Source: RGIG4074 sp964459165 (lineage in GTDB: Bacteria; Bacillota; Clostridia; Christensenellales; Borkfalkiaceae). From it: a stretch of DNA of 10,361 nt. The notes under the pieces are model-generated. The model was not told where the DNA came from. It was given only the letters and a program-made list of their open reading frames with translations, and ran no database searches. Location of the stretch: contig CAYWKM010000053.1 in assembly GCA_964459165.1 (NCBI GenBank), positions 1 through 10,361 of the forward strand. Direction: 5' to 3'. The position numbers and the translations under genes are program-made. This document shows, in pieces, positions 1 through 5,205 of the stretch (position 1 is its first letter; each line of letters begins with the position of its first letter).

Positions 1-41
1 TGTGATTTCAATTCCGTATGTTCATTTTCTTCGAATATCAT
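1..41 (-). CDS. Start of a probable AlbA_2 (Schlafen-type) DNA-binding domain protein, cut by the window edge
   Basis: Only the first 13 codons are present, reading MIFEENEHTELKS leftward off the window. A GGGAG ribosome binding site (complement of 48-52) sits 6 nt before the ATG (complement of 39-41), and a strong promoter lies just upstream, so this is a real gene start. The short peptide resembles the opening of AlbA_2 (Schlafen AAA_4-type) proteins, which typically begin with an acidic stretch followed by E-x-K before the 'AFAN..GG' motif. Such proteins are often ATP- or nucleic-acid-binding regulators of unclear role. The family call rests on 13 residues and is an inference; the existence of a leftward gene start is much firmer. 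Confidence 0.6.
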   Translation of the reverse strand, partial: MIFEENEHTELKS

Positions 42-71
42 AAAAATCTCCCGATCATAGTTCTTATCATT

Positions 72-100
72 ATTCTACTCTTTCTAATCAATCATGTCAA
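72..100 (-). promoter_or_regulatory. Sigma-70/SigA-type promoter for the leftward AlbA_2-like gene
   Basis: On the minus strand TTGACA (complement of 95-100) is followed by a 17-bp spacer and TAGAAT (complement of 72-77). That is 6/6 and 5/6 matches to consensus at the optimal spacing. It lies about 25-30 bp upstream of the GGGAG site of the leftward gene, so transcription would begin near position 65 with a short leader. Confidence 0.75.
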
Positions 101-246
101 GTATTATGATAAGAAAGATGAGAATAATTTCTATACTTGCCTTTTTTTGTGCAAAAATTTTCGAAAAACGGTTGCGAAAACGGCTTGCAACTTGCCTACC
201 ACTTGAACAGGTATTAAAAATCAAACGAGGGAGATTTTAAGGAGAT

Positions 247-426
247 TTGAAATATAAACAACAGAAAGGTAACAATGCGACCAATGCCATAAAGTACGAC
301 GAACACGGAGTACTGACGGCATTATATGGGCAACTGACATCTATAAAAAAGACAATAGACGCGATTGCCCTGAACAGGGAAAACGAAAGTCTTTCGATTT
401 GGTTGACGGGAGAAAGCGTTTCGTGA
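247..426 (+). CDS. Small hypothetical protein, 59 aa (TTG start)
   Basis: An open frame follows an in-frame TAA at 238-240 and runs from TTG (247-249) to TGA (424-426). The predicted product starts MKYKQQKGNNATNAIKYDEH and is charged and soluble, with no membrane segment or motif I recognise. An AGGGAG site (228-233) lies 13 nt before the TTG. A better AAGGAG (239-244) lies only 2 nt before it, which is too close for normal initiation. No promoter is obvious between 100 and 246. The frame ends 28 nt before the HAD gene, so they could be co-transcribed. It may be a genuine small gene or the remnant of a longer one; I do not recognise its function. Confidence 0.35.
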   Translation: MKYKQQKGNNATNAIKYDEHGVLTALYGQLTSIKKTIDAIALNRENESLSIWLTGESVS

Positions 427-454
427 TAAACTGATCATCGGCAGGGAGTCGAAT

Positions 455-1162
455 ATGATAAAAGCAATTTTTTTCGATTTGGACGGCACGCTTCTCCCCA
501 TGGACGAGAACGCGTTCGTAAAGGATTATTTTTCTCTTCTCTGTAAGAAAGTCGCGCCCTTCGGCTATTCCGCCGAGGAGTTTGTAAAGGTCGTTTGGGA
601 GGGGACGAAACGAATGGTGGCAAACGACGGATCTAAGACCAACGAGGAGATTTTTTGGGATTATTTCGCAGAGTATTACGGGAAAGAAAGACGGAAGGAC
701 AAAGCCGTTTTCGACGACTTTTACCGCAACGAATTTTTAGGGAGCAAAGCCGCTTGCGGCGAAAATCCGCTTGCGCGGGATATCGTGGCGTTCGCCCGCG
801 AACATTTTGAAAGGGTCGTTTTAGCTACCAATCCCGTATTTCCGCGGGAGGGGACGATAAACCGCATGGGATTTGTCGGACTCAAAGAGGAGGATTTCGA
901 TTTTATCACTACATACGAGACGGCGCGGCACAGTAAGCCGAATCCCGCCTATTTTAAGGATTTGCTCGAACGGTTCGGTTTAAAGGGAGAGGAAGTTCTT
1001 CTCTTCGGGAATAACGAGTCGGAGGACGGCGAAGCCGCTTATGCGAACGGAATCAAATGCTATATGGTGGGAGATTTCGTCATCGCGAATCCAAAGGCGG
1101 AACGCGAATACGAGCATATTTCCATAGAAGAAATCATTCCCGCGATGAGGAAATATTTATGA
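455..1162 (+). CDS. HAD-superfamily hydrolase (phosphatase-like)
   Basis: This 235-residue cytoplasmic protein is a haloacid dehalogenase-fold hydrolase, probably acting on a small phosphorylated metabolite; the substrate cannot be read from sequence. Motif I is DLDGT at residues 8-12, with D8 the expected nucleophile and D10 the acid/base. A helical cap follows at about 15-100. Motif II is T125 in VLATNP, and motif III is K161 in HSKPNP. Motif IV reads GNNESED (185-191), where many HADs have GDxxxxD, so the first Mg-binding acid is Asn and D191 is the remaining acid. AGGGAG at 443-448 sits 6 nt before the ATG. The stop overlaps the next gene's start (ATGA), so the two are translationally coupled. 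Family is certain, function general only. Confidence 0.9.
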   Translation: MIKAIFFDLDGTLLPMDENAFVKDYFSLLCKKVAPFGYSAEEFVKVVWEGTKRMVANDGSKTNEEIFWDYFAEYYGKERRKDKAVFDDFYRNEFLGSKAACGENPLARDIVAFAREHFERVVLATNPVFPREGTINRMGFVGLKEEDFDFITTYETARHSKPNPAYFKDLLERFGLKGEEVLLFGNNESEDGEAAYANGIKCYMVGDFVIANPKAEREYEHISIEEIIPAMRKYL

Positions 1163-1719
1163 AGTTGAAAATGGTTAGGCTGTCCGAGGAATATCGCCGG
1201 CCGCTTGAAAAAATGATGGAGGAATGGAGGTCGTCCGGAGAACCGCTTTTTCCCGCTTGTCTCGCAAAAGGCGATTTCCGCGATTTTAAAGCGTATGCGG
1301 ACGGATTGGATCAAACGGACCGTTCGCACGGAAAAGCTCCCTCTTCCGTATATTTCTGCTTAGACGCGGAGGAAAACCGCTTCGTCGGCGCGGCGGAAAT
1401 AAGGCGTTATCTCAACGAGGAATTTCTCTATGCGGGCGGGCATATTCTTTTCGGCGTTCTGCCGCAGGAGAGGAACAGAGGGATAGGGAAAGAGACGCTT
1501 TCGCTCAGCCTGAAACTCTGCGGGGAGAAATACGGCGTCGAATGGGTTCTTTTGACTTGTCCAAAGGATAATTTCGCCGCGGCGGCGTGTATTGCGGCAA
1601 ACGGCGGCGTCTACGAAAATACGGTGGTTTACGACGGGAAAGAGGTCCTTCGATTCTGGATTTTTTTGGAGGGGAGCAAGAAGAAAAACGCCTATTCTTT
1701 TCTCGAAAGATTTTTGTAA
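1159..1719 (+). CDS. GNAT-family N-acetyltransferase
   Basis: This 186-residue protein is a predicted acetyl-CoA-dependent N-acetyltransferase. The acetyl-CoA-binding strand and loop are seen in GVLPQERNRGIGKE (99-112), with the R-x-x-G-x-G pyrophosphate-binding loop at 105-110. The later segment LTCPKDNFAAAACIAANGG (132-150) is the usual GNAT motif B region, where one helix carries the second half of the cofactor site. The chosen ATG lies in the ATGA overlap with the HAD gene and has GAGGA (1147-1151) 7 nt upstream. A longer in-frame start at 1057 lies deep inside the HAD gene without a ribosome site and is rejected. Pairing with the HAD gene suggests one transcript, but not a known pathway. 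The acceptor substrate is unknown. Confidence 0.88.
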   Translation: MKLKMVRLSEEYRRPLEKMMEEWRSSGEPLFPACLAKGDFRDFKAYADGLDQTDRSHGKAPSSVYFCLDAEENRFVGAAEIRRYLNEEFLYAGGHILFGVLPQERNRGIGKETLSLSLKLCGEKYGVEWVLLTCPKDNFAAAACIAANGGVYENTVVYDGKEVLRFWIFLEGSKKKNAYSFLERFL

Positions 1720-1806
1720 AGCCCTTTTATTTTTTACGATAAAGCAGCGTTAAGTTGAAAGATACGGACTTCTCCGGACTGCCGTCGGCTTCGTCCATTA
1801 TATGAT

Positions 1807-1844
1807 AAAAAAAGCCCGTTTCCGAGTTTTTTCGGAAACGGGCT
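1807..1844 (-). terminator. Intrinsic terminator of the thiT gene
   Basis: A perfect 13-bp inverted repeat has arms at 1813-1825 and 1832-1844 and a 6-nt loop. On the minus strand it is followed by seven T residues (complement of 1807-1813), beginning 14 nt after the thiT stop codon. On the plus strand the hairpin is followed by ATCTTGGTT, without a T run. It therefore suits leftward thiT transcription and would be only a weak stop for the converging acetyltransferase transcript. Confidence 0.9.
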
Positions 1845-1857
1845 ATCTTGGTTACAA

Positions 1858-2997
1858 TTAAGCCTGTTCTTTTCCTTCTTCCTTTTTAGGCGGACATTCG
1901 ATCAGCCTCACCTTGTCGATCTGTTTGACGAAGGACTTGGAGAGGAGAATGATTACGCCGACGACCGTGGCGATAGCGACGTCGAGGGGAACGTACGTCG
2001 CCTGATAGACGAGGCTATACACAAAGGGGGATTGCCCTTCCGGAGCGAACGCGCCGAAGGCGAACATTCCGGAGAGGAAGCTCGAAAGGAATCTTAAAAC
2101 GCCCGCGACGACGGAGCCGATCGCGAATTGAACGGCGGGGGTCTTGATCGTTTTACTTCCCGCCAAGATACCCGCGACGCCGATTCCGGCGGAAGCGAGG
2201 GGATAGTCGAGCAAAAATTGAGCGGGGTGTAAAATGTAAGGGTCCTGCACCGCCTGTAAAATACCGTAAACGATTCCCGCGAACACGCCTTTTTTCGTGC
2301 CGAACATATAGGCGTAGAGCATGAGGGGGAGCGTCGCGGCGATCGTCACCGATCCGCCCTGCGGCATTTTGACGATACGGATATAGGAGAGAGCGAAGCT
2401 CATGGCGATGCATACGGCGGCGTAAGCGATCGATTTGGTATCGAATCCCTTCTTTCCCTTATCGAACAGGAAAGCGAGCGCCCCGAGGACGACGATAAGC
2501 GCAGCCGCGCTGACGTATAAGCCGATCGTTTCCACGTCGTCGTTTGTCAGCCAATTGTCCTCCGCCGGCTTTCCTGTGGCGTAATAAACGCCGAGGGCGA
2601 CGAGGGCGGCGACGAGGGCGGCGAGGGCGACGAGGGCGGCGACGAGGCGCGCGGTCTTGCTTTTCGAGAAGCCGAAGACGAGCGCGGCGAGGATGATTAC
2701 GATCGCCGCGACGAGGATGGGCAGGAACACTTGAAGGACGATTCCGTCGTCGGCGAACGTGAGCGCGCTGAACAGAATGACGAGCGCGGCGGCATAGCAA
2801 ATCGCCGCGATTCCGCTAATCCTTAAAAATTTTGCGCGTTTGTCCTTGGAGACGACGACGCCCGCGATGAAAGCGAGTACGAGGACGATCGTCAGCCAAA
2901 GGGCGAGACTGCGGAAGAAGTCGATCCGGCCGTATTCCGCCACGTTGAAGCGGAAGAAATACCAGGTCGCTCCGTCTAAAAGAGTGTTGAGAGACAT
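1858..2997 (-). CDS. thiT: ThiT-like energy-coupled thiamine transporter S component with an extra N-terminal membrane domain
   Basis: The C-terminal half (about 185-360) is the ThiT substrate-binding subunit of an ECF transporter, which captures thiamine in the membrane and relies on shared EcfA/EcfA'/EcfT subunits encoded elsewhere. Diagnostic segments are Y-I-R-I-x-x-MPQGGS (205-216), HPAQFLLDYPLA (257-268) and APEGQSPFVYSLVYQ (318-332). Stand-alone ThiT is about 180-200 residues; this protein is 379. The added N-terminal part has about five hydrophobic segments (near 29-50, 59-80, 85-110, 117-140 and 157-177). One of these holds a 10-residue repeat, LVAALVALAA then LVAALVALGV (118-137). 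The C-terminus is charged and lysine/glutamate rich. AGGAGG (complement of 3004-3009) is 6 nt before the ATG. A TPP riboswitch precedes the gene, which strongly supports thiamine as substrate. Confidence 0.9.
   Translation of the reverse strand: MSLNTLLDGATWYFFRFNVAEYGRIDFFRSLALWLTIVLVLAFIAGVVVSKDKRAKFLRISGIAAICYAAALVILFSALTFADDGIVLQVFLPILVAAIVIILAALVFGFSKSKTARLVAALVALAALVAALVALGVYYATGKPAEDNWLTNDDVETIGLYVSAAALIVVLGALAFLFDKGKKGFDTKSIAYAAVCIAMSFALSYIRIVKMPQGGSVTIAATLPLMLYAYMFGTKKGVFAGIVYGILQAVQDPYILHPAQFLLDYPLASAGIGVAGILAGSKTIKTPAVQFAIGSVVAGVLRFLSSFLSGMFAFGAFAPEGQSPFVYSLVYQATYVPLDVAIATVVGVIILLSKSFVKQIDKVRLIECPPKKEEGKEQA
2592..2647. repeat. Exact 26-bp direct repeat, 30-bp period, inside thiT
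   Basis: Positions 2592-2617 and 2622-2647 are identical over 26 bp, separated by GCGG. Each unit is itself built from CGAGGGCG-like steps. The 30-bp period keeps frame and encodes two copies of a 10-residue hydrophobic unit in one predicted membrane helix of the N-terminal domain of ThiT. It looks like an in-frame tandem duplication or slippage product. Confidence 0.9.
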
Positions 2998-3070
2998 AAA
3001 AAACCTCCTGTGGTTTTCCGTCGGAATGAGTATATCGGGATTCCCTCAAAGAGCTTTTCGGTCTTCCCAA

Positions 3071-3104
3071 AGAAAAACACGCATACCTTTATCAGGCGTG
3101 CGTG
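3071..3104 (-). terminator. Leader terminator (expression platform) of the TPP riboswitch
   Basis: On the minus strand CACGCA...TGCGTG (3078-3104) closes an 11-position stem with one C-A mismatch, one wobble and a GATAA loop. It is followed by TTTTTCT (complement of 3071-3077). It lies about 20 nt downstream of the TPP aptamer and about 75 nt before the thiT start. This is the arrangement of a transcription-terminating riboswitch that shuts off thiT when thiamine pyrophosphate is abundant. Confidence 0.85.
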
Positions 3105-3121
3105 CAATGTTCATACGAATC

Positions 3122-3196
3122 ATCTATCATCTCGCTCAAGTATTACCTTGCCGATTCAATGGTATAATCTCAGCTTTTTACAGCACCCACGACGGA
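3122..3196 (-). promoter_or_regulatory. TPP (THI-element) riboswitch controlling thiT
   Basis: Read leftward, the leader contains the THI-box landmarks in order. GGGTGC comes first, then a short P3 (GCT/AGC), then CTGAGA with a following ACC that pairs back to GGT. Next is a P5 hairpin, CAAG-GTAATA-CTTG, carrying the conserved TAAT loop, and then GAGCG. A weak closing P1 (GTCGT with ATGAT) joins the ends. The predicted transcription start lies roughly a dozen nt upstream. P3 is minimal compared with many family members. Its position ahead of a terminator and a thiamine transporter gene agrees with TPP-dependent repression. Confidence 0.92.
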
Positions 3197-3214
3197 TTTT
3201 TAAATTATGATAAA

Positions 3215-3243
3215 ATTATAATCGTTTTATGTTGAAAAGTCAA
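3215..3243 (-). promoter_or_regulatory. Promoter of the thiT leader
   Basis: On the minus strand TTGACT (complement of 3238-3243), a 17-bp spacer and TATAAT (complement of 3215-3220) give 5/6 and 6/6 consensus matches. Initiation near 3208 would start the transcript just ahead of the TPP aptamer. The -35 box touches the -35 box of the divergent yfbR promoter. Confidence 0.85.
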
Positions 3244-3260
3244 TGATTTTAGGGTATAAT
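3232..3260 (+). promoter_or_regulatory. Promoter of yfbR
   Basis: TTGAAA (3232-3237), a 17-bp spacer and TATAAT (3255-3260) form a near-consensus SigA-type promoter. A second GGGTATAAT copy follows 12 bp later (TATAAT at 3267-3272) but has no fitting -35 hexamer at normal distance, so the first copy is the likely -10. Transcription would begin near 3267, ahead of the ribosome site at 3289-3293. Confidence 0.8.
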
Positions 3261-3302
3261 ATAGGGTATAATCATAGAAAAAATTGTCGGAGGGCGACCC
3301 TT

Positions 3303-3896
3303 ATGGAGGAAAAATATAATTTTTACGCTTATTTGGACAGAATGAAATATATCCGCCGTTGGCAATTGATGCGTTCCGTGCGGGACGAAAACATCATGGA
3401 ACACAGCCAGAGCGTTTCGATTTTAGCGCACGCGCTCGCCGTCATCCATAACGAGCTGTTCCCTAAGCGGCAGGCGGACGTCAAGACGGTCGTTTTATAC
3501 GCCATGTATCACGAGACCTCGGAGGTTTTAACGGGAGATCTTCCCACGCCCGTCAAATATTTTAACCGAGAGATCTGCGGGGCGTATAAGGATATGGAGA
3601 GGACGGCCTGCGAAAAAATGCTCTCATTCCTGCCGGAGGACATGAGGAGGGAGATCGCCCCCTATGTGCTGAGCGACGAAAATTCGGAAGAATATAAAAT
3701 CGTCAAGGCGGCGGACAGGTTATCGGCGTATATTCGCTGTATCGAAGAGCGCAAAAGCGGCAATAATGAATTTAAAAAGGCGGAGGAGAGCATCAAAGAG
3801 GATTTGCACGCGCGCAATATGCCGGAGGTGGAAATTTTCTTCGATCGTTTTATTCCCTCGTTTGAACTGACCCTGGACGAGCTGGAAGGGTTGTAG
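3303..3896 (+). CDS. yfbR: 5'-deoxynucleotidase, YfbR family (HD-domain)
   Basis: This 197-residue cytoplasmic protein matches the YfbR family closely along its length (the E. coli protein is 199 residues). YfbR removes the phosphate from deoxyribonucleoside 5'-monophosphates and so takes part in nucleotide salvage and dNTP balance. Recognisable segments are RRWQLMRSVRDENIMEHS (18-35, with R19/W20 and metal-ligand H34), MYHETSEVLTGDLPTPVKYF (68-87) and KAADRLSAYIRCIEE (135-149, with metal-ligand D138). The E74 and D79 positions are kept. The signature HD pair is H70-E71, so the usual metal-binding Asp is Glu. The ATG at 3303 follows GGAGG (3289-3293) by 9 nt. An upstream in-frame ATG at 3243 lies inside the promoter and cannot be on this transcript. 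Confidence 0.93.
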   Translation: MEEKYNFYAYLDRMKYIRRWQLMRSVRDENIMEHSQSVSILAHALAVIHNELFPKRQADVKTVVLYAMYHETSEVLTGDLPTPVKYFNREICGAYKDMERTACEKMLSFLPEDMRREIAPYVLSDENSEEYKIVKAADRLSAYIRCIEERKSGNNEFKKAEESIKEDLHARNMPEVEIFFDRFIPSFELTLDELEGL

Positions 3897-3908
3897 GATT
3901 TTTTCTTC

Positions 3909-3929
3909 CGCCTCCGTGAACGGAAGGCG
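3909..3929. other. Small hairpin between yfbR and the acyltransferase gene
   Basis: CGCCTCCG (3909-3916) pairs with CGG and AGGCG (3921-3929) around a TGAA loop with one bulged A. It is not followed by a T run on either strand, so it is not a convincing terminator. It might affect mRNA stability or processing between the two genes, or be chance. Confidence 0.3.
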
Positions 3930-3952
3930 TTTGCGAAGAAAATAAAGAGAAT

Positions 3953-4738
3953 ATGAACAGGAACGATTACCGAGAGAGAGAAAGAAAATTGGAAAGAGAG
4001 GGCGCGTTCGACGCGGACATCCGCCCTTATACTTATGAAGACGCGGCGGCGATCGACGAAAATTACCGGTATTTTTTCAACGGCGCGGAAAAGTTTTTTC
4101 ACGCCGTTCTATGCGCCCTCGCGTATCTTATTTTGCGTCCCGTGCTGTTTTTCGGCTGCGGGTATCGCATTCGGGGGAAGAAAAAAATCAAGGGAATCAA
4201 GAGCGCAATCGTCGTTTCCAACCATGCGCATTATCTCGACGCGCTGATGGCGGAACCTCTTCACAGCTATTTCCGATATTATCATACGGGCGCGGCGTTC
4301 AACGCAAAAAGAGGGATACGGGGAGAATTTTTAAAGCTGATAGGGTTTCTTCCGCTGAACGGGAGCTTTGGCGCGCAGAAAAATCTGATGAAGAGAATAG
4401 AAGATATTCTCTCTCGCGGCGGCTACGTGCATTTTTATCCCGAACACGCGTTTTGGCATCGGTACGAAAAACCCCGCCCGTTCAAGATCGGCGCGTTCAA
4501 GTATGCGGCGAAATTTTCCGTTCCCGTCGTTCCCGCGTTCATTACGTTTGAAGAGACGCCGTTTAGAAAATTGTTTCGCATGAAGAAGAGGTGCGTTCTT
4601 TACGTGCTCAACCCCGTATATCCGAGGGAGGAGCTTTCGCAGAGGGAGAACGCCGAGCTTATGAGGAGGAAGTGCTTTTTTGAGACGGCGGCGTGCTACG
4701 AGCGGGTCTACGGAGCGCCCCTGACTTACGAAAAATAA
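3953..4738 (+). CDS. 1-acyl-glycerol-3-phosphate acyltransferase-like protein (PlsC/LPLAT family)
   Basis: This 261-residue protein belongs to the lysophospholipid acyltransferase family, which transfers acyl groups to lysophosphatidate or related lipids at the inner face of the membrane. The catalytic H-x4-D motif is NHAHYLD at 90-96 (H91, D96). The later block FYPEHAFW (161-168) corresponds to the substrate-binding FPEG-type motif. The PVVPAF strand (191-196) is also typical. A hydrophobic stretch at about 46-68 probably anchors the protein. The first 45 residues are charged and unlike the core family. The ATG has only a weak AAAGAGA upstream. The gene lies 56 nt after yfbR on the same strand, so it may share its transcript, and ends at a strong terminator. 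Exact lipid substrate is not determinable. Confidence 0.85.
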   Translation: MNRNDYRERERKLEREGAFDADIRPYTYEDAAAIDENYRYFFNGAEKFFHAVLCALAYLILRPVLFFGCGYRIRGKKKIKGIKSAIVVSNHAHYLDALMAEPLHSYFRYYHTGAAFNAKRGIRGEFLKLIGFLPLNGSFGAQKNLMKRIEDILSRGGYVHFYPEHAFWHRYEKPRPFKIGAFKYAAKFSVPVVPAFITFEETPFRKLFRMKKRCVLYVLNPVYPREELSQRENAELMRRKCFFETAACYERVYGAPLTYEK

Positions 4739-4772
4739 AGAGCGAAAGAGAAAAGAAAGAAAAAAAATAAGG

Positions 4773-4810
4773 GCTGTTAAGTAAAAATACTTGACAGCGC
4801 TTTTTCTTTT
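4773..4810 (+). terminator. Intrinsic terminator after the acyltransferase gene
   Basis: GCTGTTAAGTA (4773-4783) pairs with TACTTGACAGC (4788-4798) over 11 bp with one T-G wobble and an AAAA loop. It is followed by GC and TTTTTCTTTT (4801-4810). It begins 35 nt after the stop codon. Its 3' arm contains the -35 box of the next promoter. Confidence 0.88.
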
Positions 4811-4819
4811 GGGTATAAT
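4791..4819 (+). promoter_or_regulatory. Consensus promoter of the ylxM-ffh cluster
   Basis: TTGACA (4791-4796), a 17-bp spacer and TATAAT (4814-4819) match the housekeeping consensus at all twelve positions with optimal spacing. The -35 lies within the 3' arm of the upstream terminator stem, and the terminator T tract forms most of the spacer. Initiation is expected near 4826, giving a leader of about 38 nt before ylxM. A strong promoter suits the heavily expressed ffh and rpsP. Confidence 0.93.
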
Positions 4820-4863
4820 TCATTATGCTGTGTAAAGCGAAAATGCCTGACGGGTGAAAAAGA

Positions 4864-5205
4864 ATGCAGAAGCTGGAATATATTCAACTGTTGGATTGTT
4901 ACGGAAAACTCTTGACGGAGAATCAGCAGGGAATTTTAAAAATGTATTACGGGTTCGATCTGACGCTCTCGGAGATCGCCGAACAAAAAGGGGTTTCCCG
5001 TCAGAGCATATCGGAAACGATTGCCAAAAGCAAAAGGCAGCTGGAGGAATTTGAGGAGAAGCTCGGGTTCGTCCGTACGGTAAAAGAATTAAAGGAGGGC
5101 AGGGACAGGCTCGTTCGGGACGTTCTCGATTGGACGGAAAAGGAGACTTCGCTCGACGGCGAAGAGAAAAGAGCGCTTGCTCAATTATTGAACAGGGAAA
5201 GATAA
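4864..5205 (+). CDS. ylxM: YlxM-family HTH protein, SRP-associated
   Basis: This 113-residue protein is the YlxM/P13 type, a sigma-factor region-4-like helix-turn-helix protein encoded just before ffh in many Bacillota. The start LEYIQLLDCYGKLLTENQQG (4-23) is characteristic. The HTH lies at about 35-58, in the segment LSEIAEQKGVSRQSI (35-49). A coiled-coil-like acidic helix follows (about 57-68). Family members have been linked to the signal recognition particle; its role as a regulator is not established by sequence. A weak GGGTG (4852-4856) is the only ribosome-site candidate, 7 nt before the ATG. The stop directly abuts the ffh start codon, so coupling is expected. Confidence 0.9.
   Translation: MQKLEYIQLLDCYGKLLTENQQGILKMYYGFDLTLSEIAEQKGVSRQSISETIAKSKRQLEEFEEKLGFVRTVKELKEGRDRLVRDVLDWTEKETSLDGEEKRALAQLLNRER

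Noticed and set aside
18..206. Open frame of 62 codons on the plus strand, hydrophobic and Ile/Leu rich
   Set aside because: It lies opposite the promoter and start of the leftward gene, has no ribosome site, and its composition reflects AT-rich intergenic DNA.
191..220. Possible plus-strand promoter (TTGCCT or TTGCAA with TATTAA) before the small ORF
   Set aside because: The spacings are 14 or 21 bp and the hexamers are poor.
1057..1158. Longer N-terminus for the GNAT gene
   Set aside because: The 34 extra codons overlap the HAD gene, have no ribosome site, and precede the natural GNAT start in the ATGA overlap.
1727..1798. Minus-strand 23-residue frame ending NLTLLYRKK
   Set aside because: It could be the tail of a decayed gene, but it has no ribosome site, lies beyond the thiT terminator and is too short to support.
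2459..2800. Arg/Pro-rich minus-strand frame
   Set aside because: It is an alternate-frame reading of the GC-rich 26-bp repeat and flanks inside thiT.
3243..3302. Upstream ATG extending YfbR by 20 residues
   Set aside because: It lies within the promoter, before the expected transcription start, and YfbR homologues begin near the ATG at 3303.
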